64,000 nucleotides of DNA from CAYJCL01 sp964370475 (GCA_964370475.1 CAYJJI010000004.1:1-64000); one strand, 5' to 3'; shown: positions 1 through 9,961, counted from the stretch's first letter. Notes: generated from the letters alone by a model not told the origin. A program made the numbers and translations.

Positions 1-591
1 AGTGAAATTGCTGAATTTTTAAATAAAAATAATATATTAACTCCAAATGAATATTCAAAAGGAGTAAAAACAAATATAACTAAAAAATGGAACAGAGATA
101 CAGTTTCAAGAATATTAACCAATGAAACATATACAGGAGTATTAATTCAAGGTAAGAACAAGAAAATAAATTATAAAATAAAAAAACAGGTGCAAACAGA
201 AGAAAGCGAATGGTTTATAACAAAAAATCATCATGATAGTATTGTTTCTGAAGAAGTTTTTGAAAAAGTACAATATTCACTTTCAAGAAAAAAAGATTAT
301 AGTAAAAATGCTGATATCTTAAATGGATACTTAAAATGTATAGATTGTAGTAGTGGGTTAACAGTTAGAAAATCAAAAGGCAAAACATACTATAACTGTT
401 CTTCATATGTTCGAAATAAAGGTTGTAAAAGTCATTCAATCAAAAGAGAAAAGTTGATTGAATTAATAATTGATGATATTAATAATAAAAAGCAATATAA
501 TATTTTTGAATTAACTTCTAATATAATGATTGAATTTATAGATAAAATATTAGTAATAGATAAAAATACAATAAAAGTAATATATAAATAA
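1..591 (+). CDS. Large serine recombinase, C-terminal part (5' end outside window)
   Basis: The frame is open from base 1 and ends at TAA 589-591, so the catalytic N-terminal domain lies upstream of the window. The first ~65 residues fit the Recombinase domain of large serine recombinases (EIAEFLN..., then a WNRDTVSRILTNETYTG stretch). These are followed by a zinc ribbon with CIDC and later Cys residues (C-x2-C ... C ... C) around residues 113-145, and a short tail. The family integrates and excises prophages and conjugative elements. It sits at the window edge next to housekeeping genes, so it probably marks one end of a mobile element; no att repeat can be judged from one side. The same frame stays open after the stop up to base 698. 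Family call is firm; activity is unknown. Confidence 0.85.
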   Translation, partial: SEIAEFLNKNNILTPNEYSKGVKTNITKKWNRDTVSRILTNETYTGVLIQGKNKKINYKIKKQVQTEESEWFITKNHHDSIVSEEVFEKVQYSLSRKKDYSKNADILNGYLKCIDCSSGLTVRKSKGKTYYNCSSYVRNKGCKSHSIKREKLIELIIDDINNKKQYNIFELTSNIMIEFIDKILVIDKNTIKVIYK

Positions 592-698
592 GATGTAGTT
601 AAATATGAAATTTTAAATGTTTATGATATAATAACTAAAATATCAGTGACGAAAGATGAGAAAGAAAATAAAACAAAAAAATTGAAGGAGTTAATTAG

Positions 699-1109
699 AT
701 GATTAAAGTAGTAGGAACAATTTTTATAAATAACAATAGACTTTTAATAGTAAAGCCAAGAAAAAGAGCAACATTTCAAATGGTTGGTGGCGGAGTGGAA
801 ATTGGAGAAGAACCATTTAACGCTGCTATCAGGGAAATACAAGAAGAATTAAATTCTGAAAATGTTGTTATAGATCCATTGAAATTGAAATTAGTAATGG
901 AATTTGAAGAAATTGCAACTAGTGATGCAAATAAGAAAATATATTTTTATGTTTACCAATATAATGGTTTCATTCAAAACGATTTCCAAATATCTGAAGA
1001 AATAGAATCTTTTTTATGGTATGATACAACAATGCAAGATATTCCTTTATCAAATACATTAAACCACAAGGTTATTCCATACTGTAAAACAAAAAAATTA
1101 ATTAAGTAA
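699..1109 (+). CDS. Nudix hydrolase
   Basis: A 136-residue single-domain Nudix protein. The Nudix box is visible around residues 30-52 (GGGVEIGEEPF...REIQEEL); the usual glycine near its end is replaced by Asn. The family hydrolyses nucleoside diphosphates linked to another moiety; the substrate cannot be read from the sequence. A clear ribosome site (aaggag) precedes the ATG. The ATG overlaps the TGA that closes the frame continuing past the recombinase stop, so the gene may have been co-transcribed with the mobile-element end, or be cargo of it. It is the first of three Nudix genes in the window and is not closely similar to the two at 56768 and 57911. Confidence 0.85.
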   Translation: MIKVVGTIFINNNRLLIVKPRKRATFQMVGGGVEIGEEPFNAAIREIQEELNSENVVIDPLKLKLVMEFEEIATSDANKKIYFYVYQYNGFIQNDFQISEEIESFLWYDTTMQDIPLSNTLNHKVIPYCKTKKLIK

Positions 1110-1138
1110 TAATTAGATATTTAAGGAGGTAAATAATT

Positions 1139-2059
1139 ATGGATATGAAACAAAAACGTGAAATGCGTAAGAAAAAACGAGAAGAAAATATAGAAAACAA
1201 CGAAAGTTGTCACAAAACTAACATTAACTGGTACCCAGGTCACATGGCTAAAACTAAAAGATTAATCAAAGAAAAACATCAATTAATTGATGTGGTTTAT
1301 GAACTGATCGACGCAAGAATTCCACACTCATCAAAAATAAAAGATGTAGAAGAATTATTAAAGAAAAAACCAAAAATACTAATTCTTAATAAATATGATT
1401 TGTGTGATAAAACGGAAACGGATAAATGGATAAAAAAATATGAATCTATGGGTTATAATGTTTTAAAAACAGATTTAACAAGTAATAACGCTACAACAGA
1501 ATTAGTGAATTTAACAAACAAAATCATGGAAGATACTCAAAGTAATAGAGCTGATAAAGGTCTAAAAGAAAAAGAGATAAGAGTATTAGTAATGGGTGTA
1601 CCTAACGTAGGTAAAAGTACATTAATTAATAGATTATCCGGGAGAAACGCAGTTAATACAGGAAATACGCCAGGTGTTACTAAATCCCTAAACTTCATAA
1701 AAACTAATAGTAACATATTACTATTAGACACTCCAGGTATTTTATGGCCTAAAATAGATGAAGAATCAGTTGGTTTAAACTTAGCTGCAATGGCATCAAT
1801 AAAAATGGAAATACTACCAGTTGATGACGTTGCTATTCACATACTTACAATGTTAAATAATTACTATCCTAATATCTTAAAAGAAAGATATAACATTAAT
1901 GAATTAAATGAAGACATATGTATTACATATGATGCAATAGGACGTAAAATAGGAGCATTAATTAGTGGTGGGGAAGTAGACTACGATAGAGTTAGTTTAA
2001 CAATCTTAAATGACTTAAAAAACGAATATATAAAAGGTATAACATTCGATAGAATATAA
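1139..2059 (+). CDS. rbgA: Ribosome biogenesis GTPase A (YlqF/RbgA)
   Basis: Circularly permuted GTPase of 306 residues that assists late 50S assembly in Bacilli. The permuted motif order is visible: G4 NKYD at 84-87 comes first, then the P-loop GVPNVGKST at 153-161, then DTPG at 197-200. The WYPGHM motif (31-36) is typical of the family. A lysine/arginine-rich N-terminal tail of about 25 residues makes it slightly longer than the usual ~280. A strong aaggaggt at 1123-1130 fixes the start. rnhB follows after 11 bases, the common ylqF-rnhB order of Firmicutes. Confidence 0.95.
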   Translation: MDMKQKREMRKKKREENIENNESCHKTNINWYPGHMAKTKRLIKEKHQLIDVVYELIDARIPHSSKIKDVEELLKKKPKILILNKYDLCDKTETDKWIKKYESMGYNVLKTDLTSNNATTELVNLTNKIMEDTQSNRADKGLKEKEIRVLVMGVPNVGKSTLINRLSGRNAVNTGNTPGVTKSLNFIKTNSNILLLDTPGILWPKIDEESVGLNLAAMASIKMEILPVDDVAIHILTMLNNYYPNILKERYNINELNEDICITYDAIGRKIGALISGGEVDYDRVSLTILNDLKNEYIKGITFDRI

Positions 2060-2070
2060 ATGGAGTATAA

Positions 2071-2691
2071 ATGGATTTACTAAAATACGAAAAAGAACTA
2101 TATAAAGAAAAAATAACATTAATTGCAGGTATTGATGAAGTAGGAAGAGGACCTCTAGTAGGTCCTGTTGTTGCGTGTGCAGCAATACTTCCTAAAAACT
2201 ATAAATTAGAAGGTTTAAACGATAGCAAAAAACTAAGTGAAAAGAAAAGAAATCAACTATATGAAATACTATTAAAAGATGTAATAGATTATGCAATAGG
2301 AGAATGTACTCCAAAAGAAATAGATGAAATAAATATATATCAAGCATCCAAATTAGCGATGCAAAGAGCAGTAGAAAAATTAAAAATAACACCTAAACAT
2401 TTATTAATAGATGCAATGCCTATGGAATTAGATATTCCAAGTACAAGTATAATAAAAGGAGATGCTAAATCATTATCTATAGCAGCAGCTTCAGTAATTG
2501 CCAAAGTAACAAGAGATAGATATATGGAACAACTACATGAAAAATACCCGAATTACGGATTTAATAAACATAAAGGATATCCAACAAAACTGCATCTTGA
2601 AAATATTAAAAAATATGGTATATTTAATGAGTACAGGTTTACATATAAACCAGTTCATGATTTAATTATTAATGGTGAGGGAAAACAATGA
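2071..2691 (+). CDS. rnhB: Ribonuclease HII
   Basis: A 206-residue RNase HII, which cuts RNA in RNA/DNA hybrids and single ribonucleotides in DNA. The catalytic start GIDEVGRGPL is at 20-29 (D22, E23), the LLIDAM aspartate is D114, and the KGDAKS aspartate D131 precedes the conserved AAASVIAKVTRDR block. Length is normal. Ribosome site tggagt. The stop TGA overlaps the ATG of the next gene (ATGA at 2688-2691), so translation is probably coupled. Confidence 0.95.
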   Translation: MDLLKYEKELYKEKITLIAGIDEVGRGPLVGPVVACAAILPKNYKLEGLNDSKKLSEKKRNQLYEILLKDVIDYAIGECTPKEIDEINIYQASKLAMQRAVEKLKITPKHLLIDAMPMELDIPSTSIIKGDAKSLSIAAASVIAKVTRDRYMEQLHEKYPNYGFNKHKGYPTKLHLENIKKYGIFNEYRFTYKPVHDLIINGEGKQ

Positions 2692-4784
2692 AATTTATCT
2701 TTTTAAATAAAATATTAAAAAATTACTTATTGATGTTTATTACTATCTTTAGCGTAGAAATAATCTTTAGAGCTATACTGGGTAGCCAAATAATTGATTG
2801 GTCATTATTCAGAATATTTCTAAGTACAAATATCATCGCATTACTACTATCAATGATCTTCTCATTCTTTGGAAGAATAGCTAGTAATTTATTTACAATA
2901 ATATCAACCCTAGCATTCTCAATATATGCCCTAGCACAGCTAGGTTTTGAGAACTATTTAGGAGTATATATATCTATAGGAGCATCAGAACAAGCAATAG
3001 CTGTAACAGACTATTTTATAGATTATTTAATGAGTCTAGAAGCGATATTCTTCTTGATTTTAATACCAAATGTATTACTAATATTATACTTTTTAATATT
3101 CGAAAGAAGAGTTAAATTAATAATAAAAAATAAAAAATACAACGTACTTAATATAATAGGTGGACAAAAATTAAAGGAACAAGAAGAAAAATCAATAAAA
3201 TATAAAGAGAAGTTCCAAATGCGAGTTACAGGATTAATATCTTGTGGTGCTCTAATAATCTTAAGTGGATTATTTTACTATTCATTAGGAGCAAAAATAA
3301 TGCAAAATGAACTTCAATTAGTATCTAATCAAAGCTTGTTTAAAAGTCCAGAAATACCAAGTATTACAGTTAACCAATTTGGTATAACTATGTATGGATT
3401 CTTAGATATTAAATCTAATACCATTCCACAAAGCTTAGAGGAAAATAATACTAAATTAGAAAAACCAGAACAAATAGTAACTGATTATACTAGGTATATA
3501 GATGATACAGTATGGGAATCAATCTTAGAAGAAGAAACAAATAGTAATTATCAAACACTACATACATATTACTTAAATAAAAGTATTACTCCTAAAAATG
3601 AGTATACAGGAATATTCGAAGATAAAAATCTTATAGTAATAATGATGGAATCAGTAAATACTATGGTAATTAATGAAGAATATTATCCTAATCTTTATAA
3701 ATTATATAGCGAAGGTTGGGCATGGGATAATGCTTATTCCCCAAGAAATGCTTGTTCAACAGGTAATAACGAAATAACAGGTATGATGGGACTTTATACA
3801 ATAAATACTTCATGCACAGCAAATGAAAATAAAAATAACGAATATTTCCAAGCAATATTTAATTTATTTGACCGTGATGGATATGATACTAGTAGTTACC
3901 ATAATTATGCAGATGTATATTATGATCGAAAAACAATTCATCCAAATATGGGATCAGATATATATTATAATACTACTAACTTGGGAATACCTTATAATCC
4001 TATATATCAAGAATGGCCAAGTGATATAGATCTAATGAATAAATCATCAGAAATATTCTTAGAGCAAGATAGATATATGGCGTGGATTACTACAGTAACT
4101 CCACATCAACCATATTACGTAGCTAGTGAATTTGGTGATGAACATTTAGATCTATTTGAAGATACAGGATATAGCTTATCATTAAAAAGATACTTATCTA
4201 AATTAAAAGAATTCGATTTATCTATCGGAGCATTAATGGATAATCTAGAAGCTAGTGGAAAATTAGAAGATACAGTAATTGTTCTATACTCAGATCACTA
4301 TCCATATGGATTAACAAATAACCAATTAAATGAATACTTCGACTATGATGTGAGTGAATATAAAGAAGTAGATAGAACACCATTTATAATATATAATTCA
4401 GAGTTAAAACCAACTAAATTCGACGATTATACTTCATTAATAAATTTAACCCCAACAATAGCTAATTTATTTGATTTAAATTATGATCCGAGAATATATG
4501 CAGGAGTAGATTTATTTAGTGAAGATAACCAAGATAGAGTAGTATTTGCAGATGGGTCTTGGCAAGATGACTATGGATATTATAGCGCTCAATCAGGTAA
4601 AATTACTTATTTTGGAAGTGATGAATATACAAATGAAGAAATTATTGCAATTAACGAAAAAATATATCAAGAAATAAAAATGTCTAATTTAGCAATTAAA
4701 ACTAATTACTTTGAAGACTTAGGAATTAAATTAGCTCAACAACAAGCACCGATAACAGATATGTATAGAGAAGAGGAAAACTAA
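2688..4784 (+). CDS. LTA-synthase family sulfatase-fold membrane protein
   Basis: A 698-residue protein of the LtaS/MdoB phosphoglycerol-transferase family. About five membrane segments occupy residues 1-200 (roughly 10-30, 43-63, 66-88, 117-138, 183-200), followed by an outer alkaline-phosphatase-fold domain. Metal and nucleophile positions fit the family: E321 in MMESVN, T358 in NACSTGNN (the expected nucleophile), and D536-H537 in YSDHYPYG. LtaS moves glycerol phosphate from phosphatidylglycerol to lipoteichoic acid on the outer membrane face. Sequence around the nucleophile differs from the classic LtaS, so a related polymer or lipid headgroup is possible. It lies between rnhB and topA with overlapping ends at both sides. 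Confidence 0.82.
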   Translation: MKFIFLNKILKNYLLMFITIFSVEIIFRAILGSQIIDWSLFRIFLSTNIIALLLSMIFSFFGRIASNLFTIISTLAFSIYALAQLGFENYLGVYISIGASEQAIAVTDYFIDYLMSLEAIFFLILIPNVLLILYFLIFERRVKLIIKNKKYNVLNIIGGQKLKEQEEKSIKYKEKFQMRVTGLISCGALIILSGLFYYSLGAKIMQNELQLVSNQSLFKSPEIPSITVNQFGITMYGFLDIKSNTIPQSLEENNTKLEKPEQIVTDYTRYIDDTVWESILEEETNSNYQTLHTYYLNKSITPKNEYTGIFEDKNLIVIMMESVNTMVINEEYYPNLYKLYSEGWAWDNAYSPRNACSTGNNEITGMMGLYTINTSCTANENKNNEYFQAIFNLFDRDGYDTSSYHNYADVYYDRKTIHPNMGSDIYYNTTNLGIPYNPIYQEWPSDIDLMNKSSEIFLEQDRYMAWITTVTPHQPYYVASEFGDEHLDLFEDTGYSLSLKRYLSKLKEFDLSIGALMDNLEASGKLEDTVIVLYSDHYPYGLTNNQLNEYFDYDVSEYKEVDRTPFIIYNSELKPTKFDDYTSLINLTPTIANLFDLNYDPRIYAGVDLFSEDNQDRVVFADGSWQDDYGYYSAQSGKITYFGSDEYTNEEIIAINEKIYQEIKMSNLAIKTNYFEDLGIKLAQQQAPITDMYREEEN

Positions 4785-6814
4785 TGAAAAAACTAGTTAT
4801 AGTAGAATCACCAAGTAAAAGTAAAACTATTGAAAAATACTTAGGTGAAGATTACAAAGTAGTATCTAGTAAAGGACACATCAGAGATTTAGCTACCTCA
4901 GGTAAATATGGACTAGGAGTAGATGTCGAAAACGACTTTACTCCTAATTATATTCCAATCAAAGGCAAAGCTAAAACAATTACAGAACTAAAGAAAATGT
5001 CAAAGTCTTTTGACAAAGTAGTTTTAGCAACAGATCCAGACCGCGAAGGAGAAGCGATTTCATGGCATCTATATGATGCAATGAAATTAAACGAATCTAA
5101 CTATGAAAGAGTAACATTTCATGAAATAACAAAAGATGTTATTCAAGAAGTATTTTCTAATCCTAAAAAATTAGATATGGACTTAGTAAAATCTCAAGAA
5201 ACAAGAAGAATATTAGATCGAATAATTGGATTTAGACTAAGTAAATTAATGCAATCTAAAACTGGTGGTAAAAGTGCAGGAAGAGTACAAAGTGTTGCTT
5301 TAAAATTAATAGTAGATAAAGAACGAGAAATAGAGAAGTTTATACCAGAAGAATATCATACGATTAAAGCAATCTTTGATAACTTCGAAGCTAACTTAGA
5401 AAAATATCAAAATAAAAAATTAGAAATAAAGAACCAAGAAGAAGTAGACAATATTTTAAGTAGCTTAAGTGATCGATACAAAGTAGCAAACATAGAAACA
5501 AAAGAAAGAAACAAAAAAGCTAAGGTGCCATTTAAGACATCAACTCTACAAGCAACATCGGTAAATAAACTGAATTTTTCTTCTAAAAAAACAATGAGCA
5601 TAGCTCAAAAATTATACGAAGGAATAGATTTAGGTAATGAAACAGTAGGGTTAATTACTTATATGAGATCAGATTCAATAAGATTATCCCCATCATTTAC
5701 AAACGATGCATTTAATTATATTAAGGCTAAATATGGAGAAGCTTATCTAGGATCAATTAAGGTTGAAAAAAACAACAATTCTCAAGATGCTCACGAAGGT
5801 ATAAGACCAACAGATATTAAGAAAACACCAGAATCAATAAAAAAATATTTATCACCTGATGAATACAAACTATATAGTTTAATCTATTACAGAACCCTAG
5901 CTAGTTTAATGGCAGATGCCAAAACAACTAATACAGGAATTGATTTATTAAATAACGATTATTTATTCAGAGCAACAGGAAGTGTATTAAAGTTTGACGG
6001 ATATTTAAAAGTATATCAAATATATGAGGATAGCGAAGATAAGATACTACCTGATTTAACAAGTTTATTGAATGATTCTATCGAAGCTAACGAAGTTCTT
6101 ACAGAACAACATTTTACAAAACCAACACCAAGATTTACAGAAAGTTCATTAATAAAAGAACTAGAATCACTTGGAATAGGTAGACCAAGTACTTATGCAA
6201 CAATTATTTCAACACTAAAAGAAAGAAGTTACGTTGTGGTAGAAGAAAAAAAATTCATTCCAACAGAAGTTGGAATAGAAACAACTGATAAACTACAAGA
6301 ATTTTTCTCAGGAATAGTTAATGTAACATACACAGCACAAATGGAAAAAAATCTCGATGGAATCGCAGATGAACATCAAGATAATATTAAAGTGTTAAAA
6401 GAATTTTATGATAACTTCGAGCCTTTAGTTCAAGAAGCGTTTACAAACATGGAGAAAAAAGAAGCTGCAACAACAGGTGAAAAATGTCCAGAATGTGAAT
6501 CAGATCTAGTAATTAGAAATGGTAGATTTGGACAATTTGTAGCATGTTCAGATTATCCAAATTGTAAATACATCAAAAAAGAACAAAAAGAAATAATAGA
6601 AGTAGCAAAATGTGTTAATTGTGGAGGTTCATTAATTGAACGCAAAACAAAAAGAGGAAAAATATTTTATGGCTGTAATAACTTCCCTAAATGTAAAACA
6701 GCATTTTGGGATCAACCAATAAATGAACAATGTGATAAATGTAAAGGACAACTGACTTTGAAAAATGAACAAAAACATTGTCCTAACTGTGATAAAGAAA
6801 GCTCTGACAAATAG
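4784..6814 (+). CDS. topA: DNA topoisomerase I
   Basis: Type IA topoisomerase of 676 residues, which relaxes negative supercoils. The TOPRIM domain opens with VIVESPSKSKTIEKYLG (residues 5-21) and carries DPDREGE at 84-90. The active-site tyrosine is Y293 in GLITYMRSDS. The C-terminus carries three Cys4 zinc ribbons (first CPECES near 566, then CVNCGG, then CDKCKG). The ATG shares one base with the previous stop. A hairpin plus T-run overlaps its end. Confidence 0.97.
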   Translation: MKKLVIVESPSKSKTIEKYLGEDYKVVSSKGHIRDLATSGKYGLGVDVENDFTPNYIPIKGKAKTITELKKMSKSFDKVVLATDPDREGEAISWHLYDAMKLNESNYERVTFHEITKDVIQEVFSNPKKLDMDLVKSQETRRILDRIIGFRLSKLMQSKTGGKSAGRVQSVALKLIVDKEREIEKFIPEEYHTIKAIFDNFEANLEKYQNKKLEIKNQEEVDNILSSLSDRYKVANIETKERNKKAKVPFKTSTLQATSVNKLNFSSKKTMSIAQKLYEGIDLGNETVGLITYMRSDSIRLSPSFTNDAFNYIKAKYGEAYLGSIKVEKNNNSQDAHEGIRPTDIKKTPESIKKYLSPDEYKLYSLIYYRTLASLMADAKTTNTGIDLLNNDYLFRATGSVLKFDGYLKVYQIYEDSEDKILPDLTSLLNDSIEANEVLTEQHFTKPTPRFTESSLIKELESLGIGRPSTYATIISTLKERSYVVVEEKKFIPTEVGIETTDKLQEFFSGIVNVTYTAQMEKNLDGIADEHQDNIKVLKEFYDNFEPLVQEAFTNMEKKEAATTGEKCPECESDLVIRNGRFGQFVACSDYPNCKYIKKEQKEIIEVAKCVNCGGSLIERKTKRGKIFYGCNNFPKCKTAFWDQPINEQCDKCKGQLTLKNEQKHCPNCDKESSDK

Positions 6815-6824
6815 AGTTTTTTTT
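6798..6824 (+). terminator. Rho-independent terminator of the rbgA-topA run
   Basis: Arms 6798-6805 and 6813-6820 pair over 8 bp with one G.T wobble, 7-base loop, then a T-run to 6824. It includes the topA stop. Confidence 0.7.
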
Positions 6825-6866
6825 AATACTTAATTATGGTATACTATATATAATAGAAGGTGAAAA

Positions 6867-8543
6867 ATGAACAAGAAAATAATATTAATAACTATTAGTT
6901 CTATAATTGTACTAGCTATAATTTCAGGAATATCTTATTCAATATGGATGTTAACTGCAACACAAACTGATGAATCAGTAATATTATCAGGATGTTTTAA
7001 TATAGAATTCACTGAACAAACAGCAGAAATAATCTTAGAAAATTCATATCCAATGGCAGATTCAAATGGAATGAAGTTAGATCCCTTTAAATTTTCAATA
7101 GAAAATACCTGTGATATAGATGCAAACTATAAAATTAATTTAGAAGTGTCAGATACTACAACATTAAGTCACTCACTAATAAAAGGTACTATAGACGATA
7201 ATGAACCTAAAATAATGACAAGTTTAGAAATATCAAATTCAACTTTAGAAAACACAACAGCCTACACACTAGATACTAACTTTTTGCCATCTAATGGCAA
7301 AATTGAACATGATTTTAGAATGTGGTTTGATGAATCAGGAACTTTAGATAATTCTCAAAATAAAACCATCATAGCAAAGATAGTAATATCAGCAGAACCA
7401 AGCGATAAAGCATATGATTACTATCTAGAAGAACCTGTTCTAGATTCAAAAATGATACCAATAAACATTAGAGAAGATGGAACGATAACAATAGCAGATA
7501 CTAATACATCATGGTATGATTATCAAAATAAAAAATGGGCTAATTCAGTAATAGTAGATAGCTCATTTACAACAACTACGCCAGGTACAGTAATACCTAT
7601 GGAATCAATTGAACAGATGTATGTTTGGATACCTAGATATCAATATAATGGATATTCAATAAAATCATCAAATAATGCAGTAAATATCGAATTTGTAAAT
7701 ACATTATCAGAAGCTCATCCAGCATTCACTTTCGGAGGTATAGAGTTACCTGGTTTATGGATAGGTAAATTCGAACAAGGAGAAAACAATAAAATAATCC
7801 CAAATATAAATTCAATTCACTCAATGAATGTTTCAAATTTGTATGACAACGTTAATAATAGTAAAATAACATATTCACTTGATTCAGCAACAGATATACA
7901 TATGATGAAAAATACAGAGTGGGGTGCTATAGCCTACATATCCCAATCAGTATATGGAATATGTAATGTAGACGGAACATGTCCAAATAAAGTAGAAAAC
8001 AATAATTATTATAATGAAACGTCCTTGGATATAGTAACTGGTTGTGGAGGAGAGGACATAACTCAAAAAGTAACAACAACAGGTATCAATATCTGTCCTA
8101 CTACCAATAGATGGAATACAACAGATGGGAAAAAAGCATCAACCAATGGAAATATAACAGGAATATATGATATGGCTGGCGGAAGAAGTGAATATGTAAT
8201 GGCAAATATGCAAAATTCATCAAGTAACTTTTTTACAAATAATTCTGGATTTACTATAGCGCCTCCTACAAAATATTATGATACTTACACATACGGAACA
8301 TCATGGAATGATTATGCTAGAGGACTTCCTGGAGATGCAACAATAGAATTAAACCCGACAATAGCAGTTATGAACAACTGGAATTCTGACTATGCACTAT
8401 TTCTAGATTCTGAATTCTCATGGTTTGTAAGAGGTGGAAGAGCTAGTGAAGGTGAAGTGGCTGGAATTTGGTACTTTAACGACGACTTTGGAGGATCTCC
8501 TTCATACTACACAACACGTTCAATTATTTCAATTACAAAATAA
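6867..8543 (+). CDS. Membrane-anchored surface protein with FGE/C-lectin-like C-terminal domain
   Basis: A 558-residue protein. An N-terminal hydrophobic segment (about 5-27) anchors or exports it. Residues ~45-180 form a beta-rich region with FSIENTCDIDANYKI, reminiscent of TasA/camelysin-type sandwiches. From ~250 the chain resembles the formylglycine-generating-enzyme (FGE-sulfatase) fold: GIYDMAGGRSEYV at 432-444 aligns with the family's YDMxGNVWEW motif, and WFVRGG at 519-524 with its RGG strand. That fold also serves as a ligand-binding C-type lectin module, so an adhesin-like role is inferred; no catalytic Cys pair is evident. Cysteines at 366, 372, 393 and 410 could form disulfides. 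It is a single-gene unit between two terminators, with -10-like TATACT (6840) and TATAAT (6849) upstream. No specific function can be named. Confidence 0.7.
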   Translation: MNKKIILITISSIIVLAIISGISYSIWMLTATQTDESVILSGCFNIEFTEQTAEIILENSYPMADSNGMKLDPFKFSIENTCDIDANYKINLEVSDTTTLSHSLIKGTIDDNEPKIMTSLEISNSTLENTTAYTLDTNFLPSNGKIEHDFRMWFDESGTLDNSQNKTIIAKIVISAEPSDKAYDYYLEEPVLDSKMIPINIREDGTITIADTNTSWYDYQNKKWANSVIVDSSFTTTTPGTVIPMESIEQMYVWIPRYQYNGYSIKSSNNAVNIEFVNTLSEAHPAFTFGGIELPGLWIGKFEQGENNKIIPNINSIHSMNVSNLYDNVNNSKITYSLDSATDIHMMKNTEWGAIAYISQSVYGICNVDGTCPNKVENNNYYNETSLDIVTGCGGEDITQKVTTTGINICPTTNRWNTTDGKKASTNGNITGIYDMAGGRSEYVMANMQNSSSNFFTNNSGFTIAPPTKYYDTYTYGTSWNDYARGLPGDATIELNPTIAVMNNWNSDYALFLDSEFSWFVRGGRASEGEVAGIWYFNDDFGGSPSYYTTRSIISITK

Positions 8544-8545
8544 AC

Positions 8546-8569
8546 AAAACCTGATTTATATCAGGTTTT
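8546..8569 (+). terminator. Rho-independent terminator
   Basis: A perfect 9-bp stem (8546-8554 with 8561-8569) and 6-base loop just after the stop at 8543; the T-run is short (TTTT). Confidence 0.7.
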
Positions 8570-8590
8570 AAAATGAAATAAAACCAAAAG

Positions 8591-8619
8591 TTGTTAAAGT
8601 ATCGTTAGTTTGATAAAAT
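8591..8619 (+). promoter_or_regulatory. Promoter of the transglutaminase-like gene
   Basis: TTGTTA (8591-8596), 17-base spacer, TAAAAT (8614-8619) preceded by TGa (extended -10). It has the same elements as the lepA promoter at 10198. Confidence 0.7.
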
Positions 8620-8638
8620 GAATTAGAAAGGAATTACT

Positions 8639-9961
8639 ATGGAAAAAACGATAGAACTAATCCCAATAAACCTTATAGAAAATGTAATATATGACAACAA
8701 ACATTTTCTTGATTTTATAAGAAGTACAGACGAATACCTAGGATATACAACATCAGGAATAAAAAAATCAATAATTGACTATCTTTCCTATTATAATAAT
8801 AAAAAATACCCTCAAGATATAGAAGATAGGATAATGTATTTAAAAACTTTTAGTCAAAACTATCAAGAAACTATAACATTTAAAACATCAAAAGAACTTA
8901 TAATTAAAATCCTAAACGACCATAACTCATCAAATAAATTAAATAACTACGAAGAACACAAATCATATTTCGATGATTTTAAAATTGAAGATATAATAAC
9001 AGACATCGATAAATACCTAAAAGAAAATAATGGCACATTTTGTAAAAATGAAGATATAAAATATACTATACCTATTCTAAAAAATAAATACGGAACTAAC
9101 GCCAAAGAAAAATTTATAGGTTATAAATCACAACTAAAGGTTAGTGAAAAAATAAAATCTATAATTTCTAATGAACTAGGTAATCACAATGATGATTTTT
9201 ATATAGCTAGAAAAATATATCTTATATTATGTGAAAAATGTAAATATAATCCAAAATTTTTAGCAAGTGATGATGTATCTAAAGAATCAAAAATTTATAA
9301 TGAATGCATAGATCAAGAAAAACTCAACGTCATATGTAAAAACTTCAGTGAATTATATGCAAGTGTTTTAAATTTATATAATATAGAAGCTTTAGTAACT
9401 AACGATTATCATAAAACAACACTAATAAAAATTGGCAATACAATTATAGAAGCAGATGCTACAAATTCATACACAGATGAATCAGGTTTACTCCTAAATG
9501 ATTTAACAAGAGTAAAACTAGATAGTACCACAATGGGTTACTACTGTATTACAGGAACAAATAAGTTCGAACAAAAAATGAATTCAATGAATAATAACGA
9601 AATAATTATCACTGCAGATATAGTAAAAAAGCTAAGAGAATACTATCAGCAAGACGATATAACTACTATAAATAAAATTTTGATGAATATAGAAGCAGAT
9701 AATTTAGAAGGAATGGAATGGCTTGCATATATAAGTTCAGTATTAAAACAAATAATAAAGAGAAGTGTATATATAACATACGGATTTAATAAAAACGAAG
9801 TTATTTTAATAGCAATTAGTATGGATAGTGATGAAATATTAATAAAATCAAAAAATAGTGATGTGATAATAACTAATAAAGAAAATGTAAAAAATTATAT
9901 AGATGAAGAAACAAAAAATAGAATAATAAATTATTGTTATGGAGTGAATAATGGAAGATAA
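8639..9961 (+). CDS. Transglutaminase-like protein, function unknown
   Basis: A 440-residue protein with no signal peptide or clear membrane segment. Residues ~185-280 look like a transglutaminase/cysteine-protease core: the pattern is C233 in VICKNFSELYASVLN (start of a helix), then H258 in NDYHKTTLIKIGNTIIEAD, then D273. That gives a Cys-His-Asp order with the usual spacing of about 25 and 15 residues. Residues 1-180 are Lys/Asn-rich and unrecognised. Such domains act as proteases, peptide amidases or transferases, or as inactive binding folds; which applies cannot be told. Ribosome site gaaagga. The following small gene overlaps its 3' end by 11 bases, suggesting coupled expression. Confidence 0.6.
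   Translation: MEKTIELIPINLIENVIYDNKHFLDFIRSTDEYLGYTTSGIKKSIIDYLSYYNNKKYPQDIEDRIMYLKTFSQNYQETITFKTSKELIIKILNDHNSSNKLNNYEEHKSYFDDFKIEDIITDIDKYLKENNGTFCKNEDIKYTIPILKNKYGTNAKEKFIGYKSQLKVSEKIKSIISNELGNHNDDFYIARKIYLILCEKCKYNPKFLASDDVSKESKIYNECIDQEKLNVICKNFSELYASVLNLYNIEALVTNDYHKTTLIKIGNTIIEADATNSYTDESGLLLNDLTRVKLDSTTMGYYCITGTNKFEQKMNSMNNNEIIITADIVKKLREYYQQDDITTINKILMNIEADNLEGMEWLAYISSVLKQIIKRSVYITYGFNKNEVILIAISMDSDEILIKSKNSDVIITNKENVKNYIDEETKNRIINYCYGVNNGR

Noticed and set aside
6867..8543. Target protein of a diversity-generating retroelement
   Set aside because: The C-lectin-like domain prompted the idea, but there is no reverse transcriptase, template repeat or variable repeat nearby.
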